Assembly (NCBI GenBank): GCA_963966185.1
Contig: CAWZYM010000395.1
Location: 310,001 to 374,000, forward strand
Length of the DNA: 64,000 nt
Origin: Rhabditoides inermis
Lineage: Eukaryota; Nematoda; Chromadorea; Rhabditida; Rhabditidae
Direction: 5' to 3'
A model generated the notes under the pieces. That model saw nothing but the letters and a program-made list of their open reading frames with translations, had not been told where the DNA came from and ran no database searches. A program made the position numbers and the translations under genes. Numbering within the stretch: position 1 is the stretch's first letter; the number at the start of each line of letters is the position of its first letter. Below, piece by piece: positions 1-12,312 of this stretch.

Positions 1-3000
1 CCACCTTGATGTCTTCCGGACTCTCTTTGATGAATGTCAATGGGAGAACAACTGCGTAGATGACACAGAAGCACATGGAAGACGCGATGCCCAGCCGGGC
101 CTGCGTCGTCTAAAAAGGGTTCAAAGCTTTGATGAGATAATTAGAAAGCAACTATTCAACTGTTTATGTGTCAATATTTGATATGCCATACTCATACCTG
201 ATACACGTACGGATTCCTGCCGGCTCTCTGCTGAGTTACTATACTTGCAGCGAGTATAACAAGTGGGAGGAAGAATAGGATCGATGTTTGTGCCTTGATA
301 CCATTTATTAGTAACTATTGCAGACCGAATCCCCACCTCATTGTTGCTGCTGCAGTAGTGGACGGAGTCGTCGCGTGATCGAACGAAGACCGGCGGCCGC
401 AGCAGCACCCACATACCGGCTATGAACGCCTTCGAGGGGTGGAGGAAATGCAACCCCGACCTACCTGGCATAACGTGCTCACTCCAACTACCACCACAGA
501 CGCTCGAATACGCGAGTTCACAGCCTCTGTCAGCCGACAGAAGATACTGTAGTTAACATTGAAATTATAGTGTCCATTTGCCATTATCACCCTGGTCTCG
601 CGATGCGGAGTGCCTTGGCGAGAAAGAGCGAGTGACAGGTGGTGAGGAGAATCGATGTGAACACCCAGCCACTGCCACACAATACTGAAACGAAGTTATG
701 TGACTGGTGAATCCCTGATCACCTGACGAAGTCGACGGAATCAGAAGAACAGACGCGACAAAGAGCAGACACAGCGTCGCAGTCTGCAAAATATGAATAA
801 CACTGAAAAGAGGAATGAACACACCTGAATGTAAACGATATCGGGTGTAGCTGCTCTGACCATGGGAGTGCCTCGCTTACTCCAGATCAGACCTCCCGCG
901 AGCAGGGTGAGTATCAACGACAGACACGACGCCGACAACATTATCTGTGCAGTTCCATAGTACACTGCACATGCGCGTTCCACAAACCACTAGTCGAATC
1001 GTGAGTGGATAGAAGAGAAATGATGGCTCGTCCACGACACAAGCAGTCAGGTTCTCATCAGGAACCAGCAACGCAGGACACTCGACGCAACGCTGAAAGT
1101 TAAACTCCGCCCCTTCAGTCTCCGCCCACTCACAAAGAGCGACTCGTTGATGTAGCTGAACTTGGGACACTTCTCGCACGTCCAACAGCACGCACCAGTG
1201 ATGTCTATCACCGACTGCACGCACTCCACCTGAAGGAGGCGGGGTTTGAGGGGGCGGGACGAACACCCACCTGGCACTGGTCGCTTTCGTCTCGGATGTA
1301 TTCAATGTTATCGATGTCGATGGGATCAGCGTAGTTTCCAGGCTCGGGTCCGAGGAGTGGGTTGTATGCACGCTGCACGAACACCCACTCGTCCTGCAAG
1401 TGATATTCGAATGGTAATGTATACGCGAAAAAAGAACATACGCCTTGTTTCTGTAGAATATCGTAGACCGGCTTGCCACTGCGATTCTTCATCTGGAATC
1501 GGCTTCCATTTGGCGAGTGAACGACGGCGTGCGAGAAGGCAGATATGAGCACGTCTCCGGTGAGACTGCAACACGGTGTTCATGATGTGCACTCTCATCC
1601 TACTTACATACCTCTGCATCAGCCTGGGGCACAGTTTCTTCTGTCCCTTGCAGTACTTGTCATGCAGTCGCACCACTCCCTCAGCCATCACTGTGATGCT
1701 GTCGAATACGAGACGCGAGCGACGCAGATCTGATAAAAAATAACATCTATTTACCACATAAGCCCAGTCAAATGTAAGATTTATATCATCATATTCTCTC
1801 ACCTTGGTCCTTGACCGAGACGATCTTCTCGTCTCCGTCGCATCGCAGTGAGAAGGGACAGTCGGTGACGTTCCGCCAGCAGCACTGCCAGTCTGTCTCG
1901 ATCAACTCCCGGACCCACCGATTCTGGAAGTGCTTCTACCTCTACAGTTCCCGTTTCTCCACTTACAGAGGTATTGCTAACAGTCAGTGACTTCACATGC
2001 TCCTCGAACCACTTGAGTTCCTCGAAATGTGGGACCACTGCGTACGCCGCCTGAAAGTTCAAACCAATCAAACACTATCATTTTGTGATTGTTGCTACCT
2101 GAAGAAGAGAATGACGTAGTCCAGAGTATTCCGGGATGATAAACTGGAACTCGCCTGAACATATTAAAACATATAAAATACATACTTATAATTATTAATG
2201 TTACCGCTTTCGTAACCCCAGGCTTTGATGTAGTCCATAAGCGTGGCGACACCCTTGGACTGAAAGAGACTTATTCATATTTTTTTTCTATCGCAGTCAC
2301 CTCCATACACACAACGAATACTCGCACAGGCGTGGTCATGAGGAACTTCTTGAGAGAGCGCAGCTGCGAGTCGATCTGGAATCACCTATTAGACATCCCC
2401 TCCCTTCCTTCCCTCCTCCACCCACCGGCGCGTCATTCTTATTGAACGATAGTCTCTGATCGCTTTCCACACACGGCGTTCGAAACAACGCAGACGTAGT
2501 GTAGCTACAGTAGTCCAGCTGCAACAACTGAATTCCTACTGTAAAGGAAATAGGCTTACAATTGCGGAGAACTGTTCCTTGAGGCTCTTTCCAAACAACG
2601 TCGAGTCGTCGTAGATGATAGCAATATGGAACCAGTCTTGTGACTGCACAACGTCAAGCATCACCTGCGCTCTGGAAAGAGTGTGGAGGAAGACAAGGAG
2701 GGAGGTGTACGCACCTGTATAGATCACTGGGGCTGGCCCGACTGAAGTAGGGGTACGTCTGCTCGCTGTCCATATCCGCACACGTTGGCGTCGCCGCAAC
2801 GACAGGAATACAGAACGCCTGGTGGTCACACTTTCACATTTCAACTGTTTGTACCACACCTGGAGCACATAGTTGAGGTTCTCTCCGATATCGCACGAGA
2901 ACGATCCAGTGAAGGAGAGGACACTGCCGGGGGTGAGCTCGGCTGGCGAAGAGTCCACGTGACGCGCACAGTAGCCCTGAACGGTCCGATGTGGCCGGAA

Positions 3001-3507
3001 ATGCGACGTACCTTTGTTTGTCTGATTATAGCCACAGTCTCTTCGAGTGTGATCGACCGATCGTGGCAGGTATCCGCTATTATCGAACCCACTGTAAGAT
3101 TCCAGACGGATAGAATCTCTCTGGAAGGTGATAATCGTTATTTTTTTAAACCTAAATAAATTGTTATAATGATTAAAACCTCACCTGTTCGCATAGTCGA
3201 TGGACACTCGATGCGCTTCTGAGAGGATGACATTGTCGGATACGAGAGAGTCACACGCAAGGCCGACCTATGTATTCAGCAAATGAATCTCGCATTTCTT
3301 CCAGTTTCTACCTTGGAATCGTGCAGTGTGTAGAGACCGGCAATGGAAAAGTCGCTGATTCCCGCGGATGAGACAGAAGCACAAGCAGTCTCAACACAAC
3401 ACAACACAGTATGCTGATTGAACAATAGTTATACAAACCTGTATTAGTAGAGCAATGAGGAGTGTGTTCACAGCTTCCATGGCAGTAGCCATCACCTGGG
3501 AGCGCAT
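1..3507 (-). CDS. Metabotropic glutamate receptor-like class C GPCR (partial, 3' end beyond left edge)
   Basis: Multi-exon minus-strand gene. The first exon (start near 3507, or in-frame Met at 3492) encodes a hydrophobic signal peptide, then ISDFSIAGLYTLHDSK, which fits the first strand of a Venus-flytrap glutamate-binding domain. Further exons give SRASPSDLYRAQ and FHIAIIYDDSTLFGKS (about 2590-2760), FQNRWVRELIETDWQCCW (about 1850-1930) and VFDSITVMAEGVVRLHDKYC (about 1640-1720). A nine-cysteine NCD3G region follows (GACCWTCEKCPKFSYI; VECPALLVPDENLTAC; about 1030-1240). The seven-TM part begins with IWSKRGTPMVRAATPDIVY (about 840-900), the usual class C first intracellular loop. The left edge cuts inside a late TM segment (VIYAVVLPLTF). 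Order and motifs match the mGluR family (glutamate-sensing, Gq or Gi coupled, plasma membrane). Which mgl paralogue, or an orphan class C receptor, cannot be decided; GABA-B is less likely because NCD3G is present. Confidence 0.82.
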
Positions 3508-4622
3508 CGATCGATACGCTTATCTCACGTCACACCCATAATCACATTACGGAGAAAGGATTTATTGGAATCAGAAAACATGAGATTATTAGGCATTCAG
3601 TTTTATTGGAAAGTTCACAGCAGAAACTTATTCCAACACAAGAAAAGTATCTTCTCTCTGTATCTCTCTATATCACTCGCACTTTTTTCTTTAAAAGCGC
3701 CGCACGCTTCCTGAAAAAAAGCTGGATGACTTATGAGTGCAGTCTGCATCCATGACTTTGATAGTGATAACTAATCATTGTAGCATTCTTACATTCGATG
3801 CTGAGAGGACGGCTCTGTGCTGTGTGGTGTTCATAAGACAACAGATAAATGCAACACTAGGTGCGCACGCAGATAACGGACATTTTGAATTGACAATACT
3901 CACGAACAAGATAATATTGTTTATACATGTATTGATTTCTACAAGTCATAGTGTTGTGGTCTGTCATACACGTGTTGTTGTGTGGATGTGGAGAAAAGAG
4001 AGGAGCACTGCTGGGAGTTTAGAGTCGTGTTCACAGGTTCTATCATTCGCGCCTCATCAAGCTTCATTGTTATTGAAGTTGGACACAATTTGTTGTAGGT
4101 TGATTAGGAAACAAACAAGATAAAATTAATGAGTTCACAGCTGTGCGTGCGACATGACTACTTAACGTCTCATCAGATCAATTGTAGAATGACTTGTTGG
4201 AATCTTTACGATTGAGTAAATATAGATTGATACTACGCGTAGTTTTATCATGATGCGCCCCACACTGGAACGCATTTAGGTTTTTAAAACAAAACAAAAA
4301 AACACTAATTAACATTCAAAGCTACGAAATGACGAAATGTGCATAACAAAAACAGTTTGTTTTGGTTTGAGCTTCAAATTAATGAGTGTCGAATATCTAA
4401 ACAAAACACATTTAACACAATGGAGACAGAAGAGAAGATATTGTATCAGAAACAAAGTGACATAGGAAAACTATACAATATTCGTGTTTCTACAGTGTTT
4501 ATCTAGCCACTCGCTCGAGCGTTCAGTTGCACATTTTGTTGAATGTTGTTTTATTCAATTCGTGCTCACCCAGTGAGACTATGGTGTGGTACACATTTGA
4601 GAACATACATATGTGTAGTTGT
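3508..4622. other. Intergenic, no gene seen
   Basis: About 1.1 kb, AT-rich, between the mGluR-like start and the chemoreceptor stop. It holds the 5' region of the former and the 3' end of the latter (poly(A) signal at 4550-4555). The open frame at 3737-4123 has no recognisable protein character. No RNA gene or repeat was seen. Confidence 0.6.
4550..4555 (-). terminator. Polyadenylation signal of the chemoreceptor gene
   Basis: AATAAA on the minus strand, about 70 bp after the proposed stop codon at 4623-4625. Confidence 0.5.
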
Positions 4623-6200
4623 TTAATAAACACTTTTTTCTCGGCTAGTCTGCACGACAACTGTCGAACTCGAAGTTCGATTCAATACTGGGATCATAGA
4701 AATGAGTCCGCGCCTATAAATAACACATATCGAATCGTTGTTCATTTCCTCTGCCTACCTGTAGCTGGGCACGTAGTATATGTTGGCAATCGCGTGTGCC
4801 GGTGTGACTATGGCAGCAGACAGGAAGACTGTGTACTCGCAAACGATGATCGAAACTGAAGTCAGATTTCAGTTTCGAAGTTGTCTTATTCGTTCTTTCT
4901 TACACGTAGTCTGCTGGTTGATGGTGTATGCAGTGAAGCTGATCACATAGAGTAGAGGCATGAGTGCCTGCCAAGTGAGCGCCTGCAGTCATCCATGCTC
5001 ATGTTCTCAAACCCTTCCTGTATACCTGTAGCAGCACTCTTTGTTGTTGAAGCTTTCTCTGACTGTCCATGGCATTCTCATCCAAAAATACGAGTATCTT
5101 TCGTCTCATGATGAATATGACAGCATAAGACGGGAAAATGCACACGCACTCCCATACAGTAGGAAGCCATGTCAGCCATTCCCAAGAACCAGAAATCTGA
5201 AGAACACCCCATTGTGGCGGAGAGAGGCAGAGAGGCAGTGAAACGATGTTAGCGAGGGAGAAGATAAAATGGAAAAGAGAGGACGGAATACCTACCGCTG
5301 ACATCTCGGCAATAGATGGATTGTATACAATGTACTCCGGATTGTTGGGAAAGATTGTGAGAAGAAGCCGGGTAGCCTCTGTTCTGTCATTGAACGCCAA
5401 CACCAGAGCTATCTGGAAAGAAAAGGAACAATTAGTAAAATCCACAAGACACCACGACACGCTTGTGTCACGTAACTCAAAAACAATTTATGCATTATCA
5501 ATTTAATATAAAATGATGATATGTCGTAATATAGTATTGTTTCATTAGGTGTCATGGTGTCTGGTGGCTAGTGACTCGCTAGTGGCATTTCCTTATTCCC
5601 AAGATAAGGTGAGAAAAACTAAAGTTTAAACTCACAGCGAGAACAAAAGAGGGCAGGTATAGAGCAAATATGATTAAAAATAGGATTCGTTCTCGGATAT
5701 GGCGATTCCGGATTACTAGATACCTGCACAGAACGAACACGTTGTAAAATATGTCGTTCTGGCTTCTGCTCACCTGTATGTGAACATGACAGGTAGAATG
5801 ACGACAGCCTGACAGACTGCGTGGCTGAGTACCGAGTGGGATATGAAACAGGGAAGACTGCCTGCCCACTTGCACGGACCGAAGTACATGAATATCATCA
5901 CCGGTCGCGGAGAGATCGTCCTAACACTGTATCATAATCATGTTCACTCTCCAATCTCACCTCTCCATTGTAAGCAGATCAAAAACAGATATGAGACCAT
6001 CGAAAAGTGCCGATATTGTAAGCAGTTTACTGAACAAGACTTCGAAATTTATAATAGTAATTGCTTGCGTACCTGTAAACATGTAGGTTCGTTGGAGTTT
6101 TTGCTGTTATGAGGAAGATGATGAGTGCAGTAAGGAGGATTCCAGGGACAGTGAAGATTAGGTGCAGGCAGATGAGCGTATATTCCGTCGCGTTCACCAT
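4623..6200 (-). CDS. Seven-TM chemoreceptor, Srd-like
   Basis: Minus-strand gene of about seven exons. It starts MVNATEYTLICLHLIF at 6200 with TM1 running into the loop AKTPTNLHVY. TM2 is LLTISALFDGLISVFDLL (about 5960-6050). The third exon carries YFGPCKWAGSLPC and a TM3 ending FTYRYLVIRN, followed by FLIIFALYLPSFVLA (TM4). The exon at about 4999-5415 has a TM5 region and the positively charged third loop ending LQQQRVLLQ. TM6 is ALTWQALMPLLYVISFT and TM7 ends IANIYYVPSYR. A short Ser/Thr-rich tail ends SREKSVY. The FGPCK...C segment, Y-R after TM3 and Q-rich loop before TM6 resemble the Srd family of nematode serpentine receptors, expected in chemosensory cilia. Other Sr families remain possible. 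No lesions were seen. Confidence 0.75.
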
Positions 6201-6527
6201 TGTCTATTGCTGAAAGAGAAAATGAAAACACACCTACAACAACACATGTGCGTACGCCATTATCTTGAATGTGTTATTTCAGAACCAGGTGAAAATTGGC
6301 GGGGAGGAATAGAAAGACTATCTACTCTCATCAAAAGAACACATTATCAGTTTTCAATTGGTTCACATTACTCTGGGAGATTGATCATGTATTCGGATAA
6401 AACAAATGCAAACTCGGTCACGTGAACATGATGCAGTCATCTAGTTATATGATCAGGAGATAAGGGAAGAATATCGAGACACTACCATATAAGAGTGGTG
6501 AACGATTGCTCTGTGCACAGGCGAACA

Positions 6528-8431
6528 ATGCTTACTCTATTCGCACTGCCAGCGCTTACTTCGAATGTCTTTTCTCAGGGTGAGTCCACAGAGTTCATTC
6601 TCACAGCAGTGTATTCTTGTAGATGCCAAATGCGAGCTCATATAATGCAAGACGGGAGAGAAGTGTGACTTGATGGTAAGAAAAGAGTTGTGTGCTTCTT
6701 GATGATGATGTATGTACCTCGCAGCCTCTGCCCAAGTGTAGGCATGCCTCGTGTCCGCAGATCCCTGTCTGCGTGCGATCCGTGAGCGATGAGAGTCCCA
6801 CCTGCGAGTGGCTCGAATGCGAACAAAAAGAGAAGTGAGGAAAATTTCGGTTTGTATCTTGTTTGTTCATATCTTTTCATTTCTTCTGTGTAGATGTGAG
6901 ATGATAGCTCTCGAGGGATGCAAGAGGGATGATTGTCCAAAGATTCCCGTATGCAAAAAAGGTGAGACTTATTCACTGAATATAATTAATTGAAGTGGAT
7001 GATTGCTAACATGTAACATGTAAAAACTGTTTACCTACAATTCCTAATATCACCGGAAATTATGTATAGCTGATTTTTTCTTTTATCTGATTTTTTTAAA
7101 AGCTATACAGCGGAAAACACAATCAAATTTAGAAATATATTCTTTCCCTGAAAAGGCGACAAGTTATGAATTGATCTCGCAGCGAATCTGAGGGTATGGC
7201 TGCTTTCTGAACCGCGCGCTGCATGCGTTTATCACTTTGGACCATGTGCTGGCAGGCAAAGTGCCCGTTACCTCTCAATTTCCTCGCGGGAAAAGTATGA
7301 ATTTGGTCTCTTTTGACGGGAAACAACAATTGGACTGTTTTTTTTCTGGAGCTGGAGCGACAATCTGAGGCAAAAATCGGAGGCTTGTCTAATCTTATCC
7401 AAATCTTAGCGAGCGCCTTCCTAAATTCTCTTTCCGAGTCTCTATAAAAATCTGAGGTTGTTTCTGACCGTTAGTTTTGAGTAGAAATCAGTTTTGAGAA
7501 TTATACATGAATTCTATGTTCATATGAGATCAAAGAAGCTGCGCGGAGCCAAACGCGCCCGAGTCTCCGCACAAAACCGAAAATATTGTTTGAATTCGCG
7601 GCACAGATTGAGGGGGCGGGAACTTGGCGGGAACGGTTTTACGGCGAGGGAAAAAGGGCTTCTTTTCTCACTGAGTTAGCGAGCGCCTTCCTAAATTCGA
7701 CTTTATAATTATAATAGTGACATACATACGTCATGCACATAAATACATAGATACATATGCACATATGCTAATAACTAATGTTATACAAAATGTGCCAATT
7801 CTGGTGAGGTGGTCCGCAAGAGAGCATATATTCATATATGTGATACATGAAGCTAGTAAATGATTTCAGATGTGGATGCAACGCCCCTACAGTCGGAAAC
7901 ATCTTCGTCTCCCACTCCCCCAACCACTACTCCCTTCACTCTACCCACTCGATCCGTACCCACGCGTATACTCACTTCCACCACTCTTCGACCAATCACC
8001 ACAACATCGGCGATCATCAATCCAGGTGGTAAGCAAGATAACAATGCAAAATACAATGACGAACGTGTGTTTCAGCGTCGGACCCGGCGTCGCTGGTGCG
8101 AGTGCGGCAGCTGTTCGAGGAGTTCGTGTCGGCTGCCCGAGTGGTGCTCGCCTCTGCCGTGCCTCGCATACATCTACTCCTGCCACCACCCAGACAGTCA
8201 TTCCCCTTCCCAATCGCAAGAAAATCGAGTGGGAAGAAGGCTGTCAAGGAAGCAGCTACTAAGAAAACAACAGTAGCAGCTAAAACCACCACCGTGGCTA
8301 ACACTACAGTTGCCGCTAAAGAGAAAAACGCAACTCTGATGACTATCAGTACTTCTAAACCAACGGCTAAGAAGCTGCGAGAGAAAGGAGACCAGAAGAA
8401 GAAGACGGATAGAAAGAGGAAGGGAGATTGA
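6528..8431 (+). CDS. Secreted Cys-repeat protein with Thr/Pro-rich tail (unrecognised family)
   Basis: The start at 6528 lies 8 bp after a CAG acceptor and opens a short signal peptide (MLTLFALPALTSNVFSQ). Exons at about 6607-6664, 6723-6833 and 6894-6961 join in frame. They carry two copies of a C-x4-C-P-x-I-P-V-C motif (CRHASCPQIPVC and CKRDDCPKIPVC) with other paired cysteines between them. A roughly 900-bp intron follows, then a Thr/Pro/Ser-rich mucin-like exon from 7870. The last exon (about 8076 onward) is ambiguous. One frame runs to the stop at 8429-8431 with a Lys/Thr-rich tail. Another ends at 8276 and has a third C-x4-C-x5-C pattern (CSRSSCRLPEWC). I do not recognise the family; an extracellular matrix, cuticle or mucin-like role is only a guess from the signal peptide and composition. 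Confidence 0.55.
7406..7698. repeat. Pair of perfect 23-bp direct repeats in an intron
   Basis: The same 23 bases (core GCGAGCGCCTTCCTAAATTC) occur at 7406-7428 and 7676-7698, 270 bp apart, inside the long intron of the Cys-repeat gene. The DNA between them is more GC-rich than the flanks. The 9-mer AATCTGAGG recurs nearby. It may be a fragment of a dispersed element. Confidence 0.7.
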
Positions 8432-8538
8432 AAGAAGAGAAAGTACAAGAAGACTACCGCCTCACCAACTACCACTACTGAACCACACACCCCCAAACCC
8501 ACTACAGCTAAACACCGAATTGTTCTATATCTAGTAAT

Positions 8539-8544
8539 AATAAA
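8539..8544 (+). terminator. Polyadenylation signal of the Cys-repeat gene
   Basis: AATAAA on the plus strand, about 110 bp after the stop at 8431. Confidence 0.55.
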
Positions 8545-10887
8545 ACACGTGCTTACTTCTACAAAAAAAACTGTTGTGATGTTTGTTGTATTGAGCGGGG
8601 GTCTGGAGCGAGTGCACTCGCTCTCCCCTCCGCTCTCTTCACTCACTCGCATCTCGCTAGTCGAGTGTACTGTTTCAGTTACAACACCGTGTCTCGCGAG
8701 GATCCACTGTTTGCTGAGCCAGGCTCTCTTCGCATCCTACCAACTCTCTTTTATCCACCAGATCAATCATCATCACTCCATCACTCATCATATGTCTCAT
8801 CCCCCTTAGTTCTTCCTCTAGCTACCGGCTCTCGAGTGCTCGACATTCCCATCCGACCAGCCTGCCTCTCTCCCTCCCCCAGGGCATATCCACTGTTTGT
8901 TATGACTCGCGCGCGCGCAGATCACAGCTTGTCGAGAGAGCGTGGACGGTCGAGAGAGCACTGTCGACCGAGTGGCGAGAGAGTATGCGATTGGGCGAGA
9001 GCGCATAGATATCCCACATTCCACAGTTGAGAGCTTCTCGGGAAATAACATGACAAATATTCCGCGCAACGGCTTCCAGATCGACGAGAGCGGCGAGTGG
9101 CAGGAGTGAGGAGGAGGATGTGCAGAGACGGAGAGGGCACTGTTTTCACGCGGAGGCGGCAGCAGACTGTCGAGTAGTTGCTTCTCACTCCCTGCATCAT
9201 CCGAGATCTATATTGATTGTTTGATTTGGCAGTACTGCAGTCACATGACTTGTTGTTGGAAATTCTAAAATCCTATTCTGATATGCTTTACAACTCACAC
9301 TGACGATGAGTGTCTTTGACGTACAGTGATTAAAATAGCTACAATTCCTCTCACTCAGTCAATCCCTTCCCTCGGGCGTTCTATGTGTTGCGACGCACTC
9401 ATAAGTGGAGTGCTCGCTGAGTTTCAGCCAGCATTCGACTTCCCTCGAGAACACTCTCATCTCTTATCTCGAGATCCTCCTGTTCGGGCAGATCGCGCGA
9501 GAGAGTGTGCTCATCGAAGAGGGACAGCGTCCACCTCCCCCGCCTCCAATCACTATCCACATTTGCATTTCGCATAATCACGATCGTAACGGCTCTGATT
9601 TTCGAATTTCGATGCGCCACCGAATTGAACGAAATTTATTTGAACTCGAATCGGGATTATTATCCACGTTCGTGTTCTGCTACTATACCATGCACATTGT
9701 TTCTCCTCTTTCTCGTACACGCTTCTCAACACGTGCGTTGTCCTCTCACCGGTTGCTCTCCGGTCTGTGTTCGATGGATGTTCGAATCGAGTGGGCGCTG
9801 CAGTGTGTGAGGAGGGTACTCGTCTCACTCGAGCCAAAGCACCTACCACTCTCCCTGCGAGAACACACGTATCTCGCACTCTCATCTACAAAATACCCGC
9901 CGATCCTGCCTCTCCCTCCCAGCTAGCCACTTCTCGCTCTCCGGAAGAGAGAGAGAGAGAGAGAGAGTGTGTGAGTGTTCCCTGTGATTCACCCGGCGGC
10001 GTGCGTGGGTCGCCCCCCGCAGTAGCTGTAGCGGCAGCAGCATGCGTCGCTTCTTCCGAGAACCGTGCCGTGTTTATCTTTCCCTCGCTCGTTTCGATTT
10101 CGATCTGCGCGTTTCGAGTGGCCGCCCGCCGTGATTCCGCCTCTGATCCCACATTTACTATGCTCTCCATGTACTCACTCCATGTTGTAATCCAAACCCT
10201 CCTGTCTCTTCTGGTATCTTCTGGTGCTGATAGGCACGCTACCGTATCACGTGCCCATTCCCCTCCCCCTCCTTCGTCTCCCTCTTCTTCTCTTCCCCGC
10301 CGTCTGTCCGATTTGCGCCTTGCTCCGGTAATTTGAACCTCGTCGACAAACTGTCGAATGCCGGCAATACTGACACGTTATGTTTGTCCACACTTGTTCG
10401 CACCATCCATCGACTCCCTATCAATCCCTCTCTATCTACATCTCACTGTCTCAAATGTCTAACCCTGCTCTCGCACTATGCTTAGGAGAGCTCACAGCGA
10501 AACAAACAGCAACAACATATCCGGATGGCTCGAGGGCATATGCGAGAGAAAGAAGCTGGGCGGAGAGAGGGCGGAGTGAGAGGGCGCAGACAACGAGAGA
10601 TATCCGGGATCTGGTCCGCTCAGCGCCCCCGCTCTCTCTTTTTGCTGTGCTTGCCCAACACGTTTGCAACACTTGAGCGTTGAGCCAACTTGATCATTGA
10701 CGTTGTTTCTTGATTACGATTCAATCACTGATCGTGTCTTATTCGTTAGTGTGTCTAGTACGTGTTGTGGTTGCATGTGTGTTGTTTCAGTCGCAGCGCC
10801 CTCCGACAGCGCCGCGTTCCTCAACACTTGCCAGTCTTCGCCCCGCAACACCCCATCCAACCACCTCAGCCAACCCAAGCCTCCACC
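8545..10887. other. Myosin upstream region, no gene seen
   Basis: About 2.3 kb upstream of the myosin start. It is unusually rich in GAGAG, CTCGC and TCGA words on both strands (densest at 8620-9130, 9390-9520 and 10500-10640), plus a (GA)n run at 9946-9967. The open frames here share these repeated words and have no protein-like pattern. The region probably holds the myosin promoter and enhancers; individual factor sites cannot be named. CTTG/TTTCAG acceptor-like sites close to the start codon are compatible with trans-splicing or a 5' UTR intron. Confidence 0.5.
9946..9967. repeat. (GA)n microsatellite
   Basis: Uninterrupted AGAGAG run in the myosin upstream region. Confidence 0.8.
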
Positions 10888-12264
10888 ATGGAACACGAAA
10901 AAGATCCCGGATGGCAATTCCTCCGCCAAAGTCAGGAGCAGGTATGTAACACTGTTTGTTTTTGTCTGTATAGAACATCGTTCAATTACTATTACAAACT
11001 GATCAAATAATGCAAAAGAGTGCTCTGGCCTATCATTGGGTCACCACAACGGTTCTGGAAAGGATTGGCTCTGATAGGAATTCATCACAGCACAAGCTCG
11101 CTATGGGGACTCGAACCCGCGGCCTTGAGATTGCTGGTAGCGCGCGCTATCCACATGGCTAAGCGCACTATGAGAAGGCCTACCGCAGAGCTCGCTAATT
11201 AGCAGCAGTGCACTCGATCGCTTACAGAAATTAACACAATTAATTGTCATCGTATTAAGATCCTGGCGAACACGACGAAGAAGTTCGATTCGAAGAAGAA
11301 CGTGTGGATAACGGATCCCGAAGAGGGATTCATCTCTGCTGAGATCAAGTCTGCCAAGGGAGACGCCCTCACAGTGGTGACTGCCAAGGGAAACGAGAAG
11401 ACTCTCAAGAAGGACGACACCCAACAGATGAACCCGCCCAAATTCGAGAAGGTAAAGGGGAAAGGGGACATGAGGAACTAATCTACATATTGATTGTAGA
11501 CCGAGGACATGGCTAACCTGACGTTCCTCAACGACGCGTCTGTGCTTCACAATTTGCGTCAGCGATACGCCTCTATGATGATCTACGTGAGCAATACCAT
11601 GTTCGGGGCGTTAGACTATTACTCTTTGTAGACCTACTCTGGTCTTTTCTGTGTGGTGATCAACCCCTACAAGCGTCTGCCCATCTACAGCGAGTCCGTG
11701 TGCAAGATGTTCATCGGAAAGAGGAGGTAGGGAAAGAGATGGGGGTAGGGTGAAATGTTGATTGTAGAAATGAAATGCCTCCTCATCTGTTCGCCGTCTC
11801 CGATGAGGCTTATCGAAACATGATCAACGGTGAGTAATGATTTTGAAATGAAGAATATCGGAACATTTCAGACAAGGAGAACCAGTCTATGCTTATCACT
11901 GGAGAGTCCGGAGCCGGAAAGACGGAGAACACCAAGAAGGTCATCTCCTACTTCGCTACCGTCGGAGCCACTCAATCTACGTGAGTAGAAAATAGAAATA
12001 TGGAGGAAAGTGGATAAGGTGGAGAATTAATTTTATAGGACCAAGTGGAGAATGAATTTTATAGGACCAAGAAGAAGAAGGGCGACAAGAAGGCTGCTTC
12101 GCTTGAGGACCAGATTGTGCAGACCAACCCTGTGCTCGAGGCTTTCGGAAACGCCAAGACCGTGCGTAACAACAACTCGTCCCGCTTCGGAAAGTTCATC
12201 CGAATCCACTTTAACCACGCTGGAAAGCTCGCCGGAGGAGACATCGAGCACTGTGAGTTTTCAA

Positions 12265-12312
<48 letters not shown>

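Noticed and set aside
11099..11170. Functional tRNA gene
   Set aside because: B box is good but the T stem has two mismatches and no acceptor stem pairs.
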